From assembly GCA_027717875.1 (NCBI GenBank), contig JALLOL010000027.1, positions 1 to 16,049 on the forward strand: a DNA stretch of 16,049 nt. Reading direction: 5' to 3'. This document shows, piece after piece, positions 1 through 7,674 of the stretch. Within the stretch, counting starts at the first letter, position 1; every line of letters begins with the position of its first letter. Source of the DNA: Acidobacteria bacterium AH-259-L09. Lineage in GTDB: Bacteria > Acidobacteriota > UBA6911 > RPQK01. The position numbers and the translations under genes are program-made. The notes beneath the pieces are model-generated. The model was given only the letters and a program-made list of their open reading frames with translations, had not been told where the DNA came from and made no database searches.

Positions 1-2
1 TA

Positions 3-143
3 GTTATTCTGCTGATCGTGATTGTGATTTTTGGAGCGAGTCGGCTTCCGCAGCTTGGAAAGGGTCTTGGCGAAGGCATCCGTAACTTTAAAAATTCTCT
101 GAAGAGTGGACAAGACGAGAAGGCCGAAGAGGAATCCGAATAG
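3..143 (+). CDS. tatA: Sec-independent protein translocase subunit TatA/TatE, C-terminal part (truncated by window start)
   Basis: Only the last 46 residues are present; the start codon lies before the window. The visible part begins in a hydrophobic segment ([20 protein letters not shown]), continues into an amphipathic helix ([16 protein letters not shown]) and ends in a short acidic tail (DEKAEEESE). This is the standard TatA/E layout: one membrane helix, an FG hinge, then the amphipathic helix lying along the membrane. TatA oligomers form the conduit for folded proteins in twin-arginine export. tatA, tatE and sometimes tatB cannot be told apart from this fragment, but the short tail favours TatA/E over TatB. 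The stop codon is 8 bp from the stop of the convergent gene on the other strand, with no obvious terminator between them. Confidence 0.88.
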   Translation, partial: VILLIVIVIFGASRLPQLGKGLGEGIRNFKNSLKSGQDEKAEEESE

Positions 144-151
144 GAACAACC

Positions 152-1537
152 TCAGAACTCGAATTTTCTCAAAATTGTTAGTTCCCTTTTCCAATCTGAA
201 TTAATTCCGACACACTTCAATTCAATCTCTTCCTTCAAATACTTCTTCAACACAGGCATTACTCTGTGGAATTCGAAAAGCGGAGAGATCAGATACAGTA
301 AAGGTGACTCCCTGGAAAGGGGTATTTTCAGGAAATATCCAGCTCGCTGAAAGTCTCCTTGCTTGAGGTGATGCCAGACCCGTTCCCAATAATCGAGTGC
401 CTGAAAGATCAAGTCCAGGTCCTTATCAACTTTTAGCTCCAAAACCGCCAGACGCCCGCCCTTCGTGGCAGTCAAAAGATCCAGAACCTTTCGCTCTCCA
501 TCCAGGTAAGTGGGGACCTGAGAATAAACGACATCCACAAAATCAGCGTTAAAAATCGAATGATCGCTGACGATGAGACTTTCCAACCATCGTTCCTGTG
601 CGAGACGATAGTATGGATGCTTCGGCTCAGTTGGCGGGAAACAGCGTACTTTGCTGACCTGCTCCAAGTGCTCCTCAAAGTCGGCCAACGTGGACGCGGT
701 CAGCAAACAAGGATCGGCTAAGTTGAAAAAGCACTGATCTCTATTGTTATCGTGCCAGGCAATTCGAAGTCCGCGAAAAGACAGCTCCCAGCGCCCATGA
801 CGAAAACTCAAATGAAGCAAAGGGTGCTCTTGCTTGATCTGATGAAGAAGAACAGGGACATCTTCTCGATAAGGAAAAATAACGTAGGGCCTTCCCAGTT
901 GGGAAGATTTCACCGAACGGGGGTAAATCTTTTTCAACCGGGACTTCGGCCGATAGTCTCTTCCTGACTTCTCCTCTAGTTGATACTCATAACATATCAA
1001 GGGGAGTTCTAGTCGAGGAAAGCTACTCAGCAAACGCGTAGTCCAACATTCTGGAATGAAAATCAGAATCCGGTCGACACAACCCTTCCTGCGGAGATGG
1101 TCCCACCACAAAATGGCGGATGAAAGAACCCGGTCTGTGAGCTCGACTGTCTCTCCCGGATAAACAGCCACTGCTGCCAAATGGTGACGACCATCCCATA
1201 AATGGAGCCTTAACAGAGCGGCAGTCTGGTGGCGATTCCGGTCTGTTCCCGTCAAGATTTTGAGAATTTTCCAATGTGGGAAGCGACTTTGGAGCAAGTT
1301 CAGAAAGGGAGTTCGGAATCGTTCGCGGACAGCTGTTCTTTCTTTTTCGGGAAAAAATCGCAGATGTCCCCCGCCCCTGATTCTAAACTCTATTCCCGTC
1401 TTCAAAAGGCGTACTTCTTTAATCCGCTTCCATCTGTCCTGGAACCACACCGTCGGCGGTTGGGTTTGAATGGAACTCTTTAACTCCGGATGATAATCCA
1501 GGTATCGCCCCAGGAAATCGACATCTTCTGGACCCAT
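152..1537 (-). CDS. Hypothetical protein with C-terminal PD-(D/E)XK nuclease-like domain
   Basis: About 461 residues from the ATG at 1537. I prefer this start because an AGGTGA lies about 10 nt upstream of it; an in-frame GTG at 1558 would add 7 residues. The N-terminal ~340 residues match no family I know. They are rich in basic and aromatic residues and have no signal peptide or membrane segment. Near residues 347-390 is a pattern typical of PD-(D/E)XK folds: a conserved D (about D353, in KVLDLL), then a strand with LAVLELKVDKD (E367, K369), then a helix with Q379 (IFQALDYW). D-x13-ExK plus a downstream Q on a helix resembles the NucS/DUF91-type and related nuclease cores. Function is inferred from this motif only; the substrate is unknown. 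No defence or repair partner gene is adjacent. It converges on tatA and is separated from cutA by a short repeat-bearing gap. Confidence 0.7.
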   Translation of the reverse strand: MGPEDVDFLGRYLDYHPELKSSIQTQPPTVWFQDRWKRIKEVRLLKTGIEFRIRGGGHLRFFPEKERTAVRERFRTPFLNLLQSRFPHWKILKILTGTDRNRHQTAALLRLHLWDGRHHLAAVAVYPGETVELTDRVLSSAILWWDHLRRKGCVDRILIFIPECWTTRLLSSFPRLELPLICYEYQLEEKSGRDYRPKSRLKKIYPRSVKSSQLGRPYVIFPYREDVPVLLHQIKQEHPLLHLSFRHGRWELSFRGLRIAWHDNNRDQCFFNLADPCLLTASTLADFEEHLEQVSKVRCFPPTEPKHPYYRLAQERWLESLIVSDHSIFNADFVDVVYSQVPTYLDGERKVLDLLTATKGGRLAVLELKVDKDLDLIFQALDYWERVWHHLKQGDFQRAGYFLKIPLSRESPLLYLISPLFEFHRVMPVLKKYLKEEIELKCVGINSDWKRELTILRKFEF

Positions 1538-1611
1538 TTCGTATATTTCACCTATCACTATAAACGTCGAATCTCCCCAAAAATGCGAAAATTTCGTTGG
1601 ATTTAAGTCGA

Positions 1612-1649
1612 GGGGGTCAGACCTTCAAGACACGGCCCCTCTTTTCACC
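1612..1649. repeat. REP-like intergenic repeat carrying GGGGCCGTGTC
   Basis: The 86-bp gap between the cutA stop and the nuclease-like gene holds GGGGTCAGACC (with a GGTC-A-GACC palindrome) followed by AAGACACGGCCCC and a T-rich run. On the minus strand the core reads GGGGCCGTGTCTT, the same 13 bases found in the left arm of the palindrome at 7736-7800. Finding the same word in two unrelated intergenic sites, each close to a GGGGTCAG, marks it as a dispersed element. In the minus-strand direction it lies downstream of cutA and might also affect transcript ends. Confidence 0.5.
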
Positions 1650-1971
1650 TGGTTTCCGAAATAACCCATTCCAAATAGGGTGCATATCCACTGTCGATGG
1701 AGAAAGCAATGACTTCCGGCACGTCATAGGGATGGAGTTCTGCAATACGATTAGTCAGTCGTTGTAGACGATCTTCCGCCGTCTTGATTACCATCAAGTG
1801 CTCGGTAGCACGCTCCAAAGTTCCCTTCCACTTGTAAATTGAGGTTAAGTTGGAAATAATATTGACACAGGCTGCGAGTCGCTCTTCTACCAACTGGTGA
1901 GCGATCCGCTCGGCAGCCTCGTGGTTGTCAATGGTTGAGATGACAAGGTAGATTTTAGGCGTTTTCATCAC
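1645..1971 (-). CDS. cutA: CutA-family divalent-ion tolerance protein
   Basis: A small cytosolic protein of 107 or 108 residues, the usual CutA length. CutA proteins are trimers with a ferredoxin-like fold linked to copper/divalent cation tolerance; their biochemical role is still unclear. Recognisable family sequence runs the whole length: LVISTIDNHEAAERIAHQLV, then RLAACVNII, then SIYKWKGTLE, then ELHPYDVPEVIAFSI, and finally YLEWV. The C in AACVNI, the W in YKWKG and HPYDVPEV are the family hallmarks. The annotated first codon is a GTG at 1971; the next codon is an ATG at 1968 and may be the true start. Neither has a good Shine-Dalgarno. It diverges from ftsB with only 2-5 bp between start codons, so each promoter must lie inside the other gene. 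Confidence 0.95.
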   Translation of the reverse strand: MMKTPKIYLVISTIDNHEAAERIAHQLVEERLAACVNIISNLTSIYKWKGTLERATEHLMVIKTAEDRLQRLTNRIAELHPYDVPEVIAFSIDSGYAPYLEWVISETR

Positions 1972-1973
1972 CG

Positions 1974-2267
1974 ATGATATTTAGCCCCAAGGCCAAGCGC
2001 GAACTTTCCTGGATCTTGCTATTCACCAGTTGTCTTACCTTAATGTACATCCTGGTGTTTGGAGATGGTGGTTTTGTGCAAGTCCGCAAGTATCGGGCAG
2101 AGCTGCAGGATTTGCAACTTGAAAATCTCCGTCTTCGAAAGAAACACCGCGACTATCTGGAAAGGATCGACAGACTTAAAACCGACACTTACGAAATCGA
2201 GCGAATCGCTCGAGAGCGTTACAACTTCGCCCGGCCGGGCGACATCATTGTGAACCTGCAGGAGTAG
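1974..2267 (+). CDS. ftsB: FtsB/DivIC-family septum formation initiator
   Basis: A 97-residue bitopic membrane protein. It has a short basic cytosolic N-terminus (SPKAKREL), one membrane helix at about residues 12-31 (WILLFTSCLTLMYILVFGD), then a coiled coil at about 36-72 rich in L, E, R and K (YRAELQDLQLENLRLRKKH). It ends in the conserved tail YEIERIARERYNFARPGDII. FtsB-like proteins join FtsL and FtsQ in the divisome and relay activation of septal peptidoglycan synthesis. The start at 1974 is the only sensible one, because the next Met lies inside the membrane helix. No Shine-Dalgarno is visible, so it may be translated from a leaderless or weakly initiated message. Its promoter would have to lie within cutA. 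A 7-bp repeat array starts 2 bp after its stop codon. Confidence 0.88.
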   Translation: MIFSPKAKRELSWILLFTSCLTLMYILVFGDGGFVQVRKYRAELQDLQLENLRLRKKHRDYLERIDRLKTDTYEIERIARERYNFARPGDIIVNLQE

Positions 2268-2269
2268 CG

Positions 2270-2381
2270 GTTCCGGGTTCCAAGTTTCAGGTTCCACGTT
2301 CCACGTTTCAGGTTTCAAGTTGTAAGTTCTGAGTTTTGAGTTCTCGTTTCTAGATTCTGAATTCTGAATTCTGGATTCTTA
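2270..2381. repeat. Array of 16 degenerate 7-bp repeats between ftsB and dsbD
   Basis: From 2270 to 2381 the sequence divides into 16 consecutive heptamers with no phase slip. The first half is mostly GTTCCAN/GTTTCAN (GTTCCGG, GTTCCAA, GTTTCAG, GTTCCAC twice, GTTTCAG, GTTTCAA). The second half drifts to GTTCTGA, GTTTTGA and ATTCTGA/ATTCTGG. The array fills almost the whole gap between the convergent ftsB stop (2267) and dsbD stop (2387). It contains no spacers, so it is not CRISPR. The same period occurs at 7045-7117 and 14079-14445. Confidence 0.9.
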
Positions 2382-2386
2382 TCCGC

Positions 2387-4708
2387 TTAACCAGATCCGA
2401 GTGCGCGCTTCACTTGCCGGAGAAAGTCGTCGGGGCCAAGGTAACCAACGACGCGCGCTTCCTGGACTTCGTTTCCTCCAGCATCAATGAAAATAATTGT
2501 GGGGACACCGCCCACAGTAAACTGTTTCCGCAGTAATTCGGCCTCTGGTGACTCGTAGTACGTTAAATCAACCTTCATCATCATGAATGGAGTAACGGCT
2601 TCGATCACTTCTTCATGGCTGAATGTGAACCGGTCCAACTCACGGCACGGAATACACCAGTCAGCATAAAAATCGAGAATGACTGGGCGTCCTTCCTTCC
2701 TGGCTCGATCAAAAACAGCAGGGTCGTACTGTTGCCAGGCGATTGTCGCCCCTGGTGTTTGGGGGATTACAGCATAAAGACCGATGGCCAGGATGAAAAC
2801 TCCTGCAGTTTTCTTCAGCCAGTAAAAGGCTTGACCGCCATTACTACTTTTATCCAGCCAGCCCAGAAACACGGCGGCGATGACGGCTAAAGCGAATACG
2901 ATCCAGGGCACTATCCTATCCGGAAGCAGCGGAGCGATGAAGTAGAGGGCCAGCCCAAGCAGCGCAAAGCCGAACAACCTTTCAACCCAGAGCATCCAAA
3001 CGCCGGATTTCGGCAATTTCTTCAGTCCACCCGAAAAGGTCCCCAGTGCCACGTAGGGTGCCCCGAGACCCAGGGACAGCGTGAAGAACATCCAGAACCC
3101 AAGCCACGGATTGCCGGTTGCGCCCACGTAAGTCAGCAGCCCAAAGGTCACCGGACCAACGCAAGGCGCGGCAACGATGCCGACGACCAGTCCCATAGTT
3201 AGTGCGCCAAGTATTCCGCCGCTAGATCCCCCAGAGATTTTCCGCCTAATGAAACTGGGTGCCTGAATCTGGTACATTCCGAACAAACTCAACGCCAGGA
3301 CCACCATAATCATAGCAACGCTCACTAAGACCCAGGGATTCTGCAGTAGTGCCCCAAACATTTGCCCAGTCAGGGCGGCGATGACCCCCAACGTGGAATA
3401 GGTGATGGCGATGCCAAGCAGGTACATGAGTCCCAGCCCGAAGACGCGCCACGTCTTGCCCTCACTCTGATGGCTGAAATAGCCGATAGTCACTGGGATC
3501 ATGGGATAGACACAGGGGGTTAGATTCAACGCCAAGCCGAGGACAAAGAGAAACGGCAGAGCCACAAACAATCCGTGCTCCTCGATAAGGCGGGCGAGAT
3601 CAGTTTGAGCTAAGCTCAAGGCATTACCCAACCAGGAGAAGAGCCTTGCTACTGCCCATCTTCGGGGGGCGGCATCAGTTTGAGCCAAGCTCAAGGCATC
3701 ACCCGGGCCCAGAAAGGCGGGCGCCGTGAACGCGACGGACCCAAAGAGATCTGAGTTGATCGGTCGGCTCGGTTGCTCCAAGCTCGCAATGTGAATCGGG
3801 ATCCTGATGTTGTGGAGGGCGGGAGCCAAACAGATCTCGTCGTTGCAGGCCTGGTATCGAAAAGTGCCTTGCATGACCTTCTGGCCGGGTGAGCTGGACT
3901 GTGCTATGGTCACAGGAAAGCGGACGATGACACGCCCTTCATAGACATCCAGCTCCTGTTCGGCAAAGGCGAATTTGAGGCGCACGGCGTCCGGGTACTG
4001 GATCTCACCGAAAGTGAAACCGTCAACCGCTTCCAGGCTCAACTGTGTGGGAATCAGATAGCTAAGCGTAGGCTGGTGAGCGTTGATGTGCCAACCTTCC
4101 TGCAGGTCCGCGATCACGGCCACTTGAAAGCTGCTGCCCGGGTGTACATTGTCCACCGAAAGCGCAGTCTCGATCTTGACCAGTTTCTCCCCACTCAGCA
4201 GTTGTGCCTGAGCCGGTGCGACGGCCGAGGCAGAAGTGGGAGCGGAGACGTTAACCTGTGTCATGAGTGTCTTATTTTTCGGCGGCAGGCACAGCGTGTC
4301 GCTGCACATCATGAATCTAACCTTCACGGGCAAACTGTGCGTACCCGATGGCGCTGTGGGCTGCACCTTGAAGGGGATGAGAAAATCGACCTTTCCTTCG
4401 AAGTACTCGGTGTTGATATCAAAATTCTGGTCAAACCAGGTCAAGGGCAGGGGTTGTTTGACAGATCCGGCCGGGCTAAAAACCGCATTTTCCACCACCG
4501 AGATGGATGTGGGAATCGGGCCCCCTGGAGGTTGGCTCATGGAATAGAGATGCCAACCTTCATCAATGTCCGCACTGAGAACCGCCTCAGCCTGACTTCC
4601 AGCAATTAGCGTCTCCTGCTCCACGCCCAGTCGGAACCGGACCTTATCTTCACCATACGTGAAGGTCATCAGGCAAAGGAACAGCAAATAAGCAATACGA
4701 GCTTTCAT
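2387..4708 (-). CDS. dsbD: Thiol:disulfide interchange protein DsbD with duplicated N-terminal domain
   Basis: DsbD moves electrons from cytosolic thioredoxin across the inner membrane to periplasmic thiol partners. I start it at ATG 4708 (773 aa) because this gives a signal peptide (MKARIAYLLFLCLMTFTYG); an ATG at 4774 would add 22 polar residues. Domains in order: DsbD-alpha-like domain 1 (about 22-155, cysteines C135 and C140 in MMCSDTLC); a second copy (about 170-305, C288 and C293 in YQACNDEIC); a linker; a membrane domain of about eight helices with redox cysteines in NLTPCVYP (C399) and AAPCVGP (C516); and a C-terminal thioredoxin domain with DWCIPC (C685, C688) and GGVPT. Classical DsbD has one alpha domain and about 565 residues. 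All expected redox cysteines are present. The linker carries a 25-residue-spaced repeat (DALSLAQTD / NALSLAQTD). Confidence 0.93.
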   Translation of the reverse strand: MKARIAYLLFLCLMTFTYGEDKVRFRLGVEQETLIAGSQAEAVLSADIDEGWHLYSMSQPPGGPIPTSISVVENAVFSPAGSVKQPLPLTWFDQNFDINTEYFEGKVDFLIPFKVQPTAPSGTHSLPVKVRFMMCSDTLCLPPKNKTLMTQVNVSAPTSASAVAPAQAQLLSGEKLVKIETALSVDNVHPGSSFQVAVIADLQEGWHINAHQPTLSYLIPTQLSLEAVDGFTFGEIQYPDAVRLKFAFAEQELDVYEGRVIVRFPVTIAQSSSPGQKVMQGTFRYQACNDEICLAPALHNIRIPIHIASLEQPSRPINSDLFGSVAFTAPAFLGPGDALSLAQTDAAPRRWAVARLFSWLGNALSLAQTDLARLIEEHGLFVALPFLFVLGLALNLTPCVYPMIPVTIGYFSHQSEGKTWRVFGLGLMYLLGIAITYSTLGVIAALTGQMFGALLQNPWVLVSVAMIMVVLALSLFGMYQIQAPSFIRRKISGGSSGGILGALTMGLVVGIVAAPCVGPVTFGLLTYVGATGNPWLGFWMFFTLSLGLGAPYVALGTFSGGLKKLPKSGVWMLWVERLFGFALLGLALYFIAPLLPDRIVPWIVFALAVIAAVFLGWLDKSSNGGQAFYWLKKTAGVFILAIGLYAVIPQTPGATIAWQQYDPAVFDRARKEGRPVILDFYADWCIPCRELDRFTFSHEEVIEAVTPFMMMKVDLTYYESPEAELLRKQFTVGGVPTIIFIDAGGNEVQEARVVGYLGPDDFLRQVKRALGSG
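3599..3704. repeat. 31-bp palindromic direct repeat inside dsbD coding sequence
   Basis: Two copies, 3599-3629 and 3674-3704, match at 29 of 31 positions with a 75-bp offset (25 codons), so the reading frame is kept. Each copy contains a small palindrome, TTGAGC-TAA-GCTCAA or TTGAGC-CAA-GCTCAA. They encode the two (D/N)ALSLAQTD segments in the linker between the second periplasmic domain and the membrane domain. This looks either like an in-frame local duplication or like two copies of a short REP-like sequence tolerated in a linker. Confidence 0.8.
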
Positions 4709-4787
4709 TTTCAATAGCTTTGACGAAAAACTGGTGTGCCGGGTTCCTTTTGCGTGTTGATTAACCAATTCCATTGGTTGAAACTCA

Positions 4788-4825
4788 CTAGTCCGGATTA
4801 TTTATAAATGAATAATCCGGACTAG
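4788..4825 (-). terminator. Perfect 15-bp hairpin at the pyrC stop codon
   Basis: Arms 4788-4802 and 4811-4825 are perfect complements (CTAGTCCGGATTATT and its reverse) around an 8-nt AT loop. The pyrC stop codon (4822-4824) lies inside the right arm. The position suits an end of the pyrRBC transcript or a 3' stabilising structure before dsbD. No T-run follows on the minus strand, so a classical intrinsic terminator is not certain. Confidence 0.55.
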
Positions 4826-6102
4826 CGAACTCGCTGATATACGACCTTGCCTCTGACGATCGTCATTACGGGCGCGCCGTGCAGTCTCCAACCGTGAAAG
4901 GGACAATTCCGGCTTTTCGACCTGAACTTTGTTGCATCGACCATTATCTCACAATTGGGATCAATGACAGTGATGTCGGCAATTGCCCCCTCCTCCAGGG
5001 TCCCTCGGCCTAACTTGAGAATGCGATTGGGATTCGTACTAAAAAGTTCCACCAGGCGTGAGATCGAGACAGTGTCGCGTCGGATTAAAAATTCCCAGGC
5101 CAAAGAAACCGCTGTCTCCATGCCGATGATCCCATTAGCCGCCTCTTCGAATGTTGTCTCTTTTTCCAGACGCGTGTGTGGAGCGTGATCCGTAGCGATG
5201 CAATCAATGGTGCCGTCGGACAACCCTTCTAACATCGCCCGGACATCCGATAAGGTACGTAAAGGTGGTTTCATTTTGAAATTGGTGTCGTAATTCTTAA
5301 TATCCCCATCATGCAAAATAAAGTGGTGGGGAGTCACCTCACAGGTCACCGCGATTCCCTGCTTTTTTGCCTGGCGCACCCAGGAAAGGGATTCTTTGGT
5401 AGAAATATGCGCAACGTGAACCCGCGCGCCGGTGATGCGGCTTAACATGATATCACGAGCCACGTGCAGCTCTTCCGCTGTTCGATTCATTCCCTGCAGC
5501 CCCAGCCGCGTAGAATCGGCACTTTCGTTCATAAGACCGCCGGCGGCCAGATGCGGATCTTCACAATGATCCACAACCGGGATATCGAAGATCTTTGCAT
5601 ACTCCAAAGCCCGCCGCATGATCTGGTTGTTCGCAACTGGATTTCCGTCATCGGTGATCGCAACTACTCCCGCCTTGACCATTTCCCCAATTTCAGCCAG
5701 TTCTTCTCCCTCTAGTCTTTTCGTAATGGCCCCTGCGGGAGAAACATTGACCCAACCAGCCCGGCGAGCGCGCTCCAAAATGAAGCGTGTGATGGCTTCA
5801 CTGTCGTTCACCGGTTGGGTATTGGGCATGCACATGACGCTAGTGAATCCTCCGGCTGCAGCTGCCTGGCTCCCTGTTAAAATCGTCTCTTTGTCTTCGC
5901 GTCCGGGCTCACGCAAATGTACATGCATATCGACAAAACCCGGAGCCACGATCCATCCGCGGGCGTCAACCACTTCCCAGCTCTTCTTGGCCCGAATTTC
6001 CCCGAGAGCGGCAACTCTTCCCTTTTCCACCAACAGATCTCTCTTCTTCTTCAGCTTCTGCCTGGGATCGACAACAGTTCCACCCTTCAATAGCAGGGTC
6101 AT
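4822..6102 (-). CDS. pyrC: Dihydroorotase (class I)
   Basis: A 426-residue cytosolic zinc amidohydrolase that closes carbamoyl-aspartate to dihydroorotate, the third step of UMP synthesis. Metal ligands and substrate contacts are in place: [10 protein letters not shown] (H60, H62), the DDGNP loop (D151/D152), DHCEDPH (H179), VAHISTKES (H232), and TDHAPHT (D305), the catalytic Asp. NTQPVND and FKMKPPLR fit substrate binding. The length and the [10 protein letters not shown] form are those of class I (PyrC/PyrX-like) enzymes. Because every ligand is present, it should be an active enzyme and not the pseudo-dihydroorotase that accompanies some ATCases. Its ATG overlaps the pyrB stop by 4 bp (ATGA), which indicates translational coupling. 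It is the last gene of the leftward pyrR-pyrB-pyrC operon. Confidence 0.96.
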   Translation of the reverse strand: MTLLLKGGTVVDPRQKLKKKRDLLVEKGRVAALGEIRAKKSWEVVDARGWIVAPGFVDMHVHLREPGREDKETILTGSQAAAAGGFTSVMCMPNTQPVNDSEAITRFILERARRAGWVNVSPAGAITKRLEGEELAEIGEMVKAGVVAITDDGNPVANNQIMRRALEYAKIFDIPVVDHCEDPHLAAGGLMNESADSTRLGLQGMNRTAEELHVARDIMLSRITGARVHVAHISTKESLSWVRQAKKQGIAVTCEVTPHHFILHDGDIKNYDTNFKMKPPLRTLSDVRAMLEGLSDGTIDCIATDHAPHTRLEKETTFEEAANGIIGMETAVSLAWEFLIRRDTVSISRLVELFSTNPNRILKLGRGTLEEGAIADITVIDPNCEIMVDATKFRSKSRNCPFHGWRLHGAPVMTIVRGKVVYQRVR

Positions 6103-7037
6103 TGCTCTGATTCCTCACTGGTACCAAGCAAAAGGAAGAGCACAGCCATTCGGACCGCCACACCGTTGGTGACCTGTTCCAGAATGACCGAGTACTCCCC
6201 ATCAGCAAGCTCAGGATCGATTTCCACGCCGCGGTTGATTGGCCCCGGGTGCATCACGATGGCGCTTTTCTTCGGCCACTTCATTTTTTTCCTCTCGAGA
6301 CCGTAGAGGGCGAAATACTCTTTGACAGACGGATAAAAGACTTCTTGTTGCCGTTCCCGCTGCGTTCGAAGCATCATCACCACATCTGCACCCTGGAGCG
6401 CTTCCTTCATGTGATAAGTCACCGTTACACCGTATTGTTCAAACTCCATGGGTATCAGGGTGGGGGGTCCACAGACCCAGACTTCCGCTCCCATTTTGCC
6501 TAACAGAAGCGCATTGGATCGCGCGACGCGGCTGTGTGCGATGTCTCCGACAATGGCGACCTTGAGATCCGCGATTTTCTTTTTGTGATCCAAAATCGTG
6601 AGGGCATCCAGCAGGGCCTGAGTAGGGTGCTCATGCATTCCATCTCCAGCGTTGACAATGGATGCATACTTGGAGTATTGGGCCAGGAGATGTGGGGCAC
6701 CTGCAGCGCTGTGACGTACCACGATAATGTCGGGATTCATGGACTGCAAATTGTTTCCTGTGTCAATTAGCGATTCTCCTTTGGTGACACTGCTGGTGGC
6801 GACACTGAAATTGACGGCGTCTGCACCCAACCGCTTCGCGGCAATTTCAAAGGAAGCTCGGGTCCGGGTTGAGGGCTCGTAGAAAAGATTGATAACCGAC
6901 TTCCCACGTAGTGTGGGAACTTTCTTAATAGGTCGAGCGGAAATTTCCTTGAAACTTTGAGACGTATTGAGGATTAAGTTGATGTCATCGACCGTGAGAT
7001 CTTCAATCCCAAGTAGATGCTTCACGCTCAAAGGCAT
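6099..7037 (-). CDS. pyrB: Aspartate carbamoyltransferase catalytic subunit
   Basis: A 312-residue enzyme joining carbamoyl phosphate and aspartate, the committed step of pyrimidine synthesis. The carbamoyl phosphate site [13 protein letters not shown] (S56-T-R-T-R60) is intact. So are the SVTKGES loop (K86) contributed to the neighbouring subunit, VVRHSAAGA (R108, H109), [10 protein letters not shown], and the aspartate-domain motif [12 protein letters not shown] near the C-terminus. No regulatory pyrI gene is adjacent, so it is probably an unregulated catalytic trimer, with control coming from pyrR upstream. The start at 7037 is preceded at only 4 nt by AGGTG, and that AGGTG belongs to the last unit of the 7-bp repeat array at 7045-7117. 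It overlaps pyrC by 4 bp. Confidence 0.97.
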   Translation of the reverse strand: MPLSVKHLLGIEDLTVDDINLILNTSQSFKEISARPIKKVPTLRGKSVINLFYEPSTRTRASFEIAAKRLGADAVNFSVATSSVTKGESLIDTGNNLQSMNPDIIVVRHSAAGAPHLLAQYSKYASIVNAGDGMHEHPTQALLDALTILDHKKKIADLKVAIVGDIAHSRVARSNALLLGKMGAEVWVCGPPTLIPMEFEQYGVTVTYHMKEALQGADVVMMLRTQRERQQEVFYPSVKEYFALYGLERKKMKWPKKSAIVMHPGPINRGVEIDPELADGEYSVILEQVTNGVAVRMAVLFLLLGTSEESEQ

Positions 7038-7044
7038 AGCGCAC

Positions 7045-7117
7045 CTGACAACTGACAGCTGACAGCTGACAACTGAGAGCTGAGCGAGTTTCCCTGTTGT
7101 CAGCTGTCAGCTGTCAG
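7045..7117. repeat. Inverted 7-bp repeat array (hairpin) between pyrR and pyrB
   Basis: Heptamers CTGACAA, CTGACAG, CTGACAG, CTGACAA and CTGAGAG run from 7045. After a short loop the inverse units CTGTCAG follow to 7117. The segments 7052-7073 and 7096-7117 are perfect 22-bp complements separated by 22 nt, so the pyrRBC transcript can form a strong stem between pyrR and pyrB. The pyrR stop TGA (7114-7116) lies inside a CTGACAG unit. No T-run follows, and the sequence does not resemble the known PyrR-binding anti-antiterminator loop. Confidence 0.9.
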
Positions 7118-7674
7118 CCCTTTCTCAAAAGCTCCCTTGTAGTTAAAAAAACACCCTCTTCGTCATCAATTGGCGAGAGTCGCACCTCCACCACCTCGCC
7201 TTCGTCCGTCTCGACATATTTTCCGACATAATCAGCTTGAATGGGCAATTCCCTGTGTCCACGGTCAATTAGTACAAACAATTTGATTCTCTGGGGACGT
7301 CCGTAGTCGAGTACACTGTCCAGAGCTGCTCGGGTAGTACGACCCGTATAGAGCACATCATCGACCAGAAGCACATCCTTATCGGTCACATCAAAATCCA
7401 GATGCGACCCTTCCACAACTGGTTGAGTATCGATCATGGAAAGATCGTCTCGATAAAAAGTGATGTCCAAGATACCCAGCGAAAGTCGCTCTGCGGACAG
7501 TTTCATAATTTTCTTTTGAAGCCTTTCAGCCAGTGGAACACCCCTTCGGCGGATGCCAACCAGTAACATATCGCCTAGGTTTCGGTGGTCCTCAATGATT
7601 TCATCCGCAATCCTTGACAACGCCAAGTCCATTTCTTTTGCAGTCATCAGCTGTCGGAGATAACTTTGTTTCAT
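7114..7674 (-). CDS. pyrR: Bifunctional pyr operon regulator / uracil phosphoribosyltransferase PyrR
   Basis: About 186 residues from ATG 7674. This start is chosen because GGGAGG sits just upstream (GGGAGGACCAATG); an ATG at 7707 would add 11 poor residues. PyrR proteins bind pyr mRNA when UMP is abundant and also convert uracil plus PRPP to UMP. The PRPP loop is clear (VLLVDDVLYTGRTT, about 101-114), as are LVGIRRRGVPLAERL, ITFYRDDLS, and IDRGHRELPIQADYVGK. It is the first gene of pyrR-pyrB-pyrC, the same order as in the Bacillus pyr operon, so it probably regulates the cluster. I could not find a convincing PyrR RNA target. Its stop codon is formed within the first unit of the inverted 7-bp repeat array. 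Confidence 0.95.
   Translation of the reverse strand: MKQSYLRQLMTAKEMDLALSRIADEIIEDHRNLGDMLLVGIRRRGVPLAERLQKKIMKLSAERLSLGILDITFYRDDLSMIDTQPVVEGSHLDFDVTDKDVLLVDDVLYTGRTTRAALDSVLDYGRPQRIKLFVLIDRGHRELPIQADYVGKYVETDEGEVVEVRLSPIDDEEGVFLTTRELLRKG

Noticed and set aside
4076..4609. 177-codon plus-strand open frame
   Set aside because: It is antisense to the strongly supported dsbD, with no recognisable domain and no plausible ribosome binding site.
5618..6172. 184-codon plus-strand open frame
   Set aside because: It is antisense to pyrC and pyrB, with low-complexity Ser/Ala/Pro translation.
7045..7117. PyrR-binding attenuator of the Bacillus type
   Set aside because: The stem is built from CTGACAG repeats, lacks the known PyrR-recognised loop, and has no following T-run; only a general hairpin role can be claimed.
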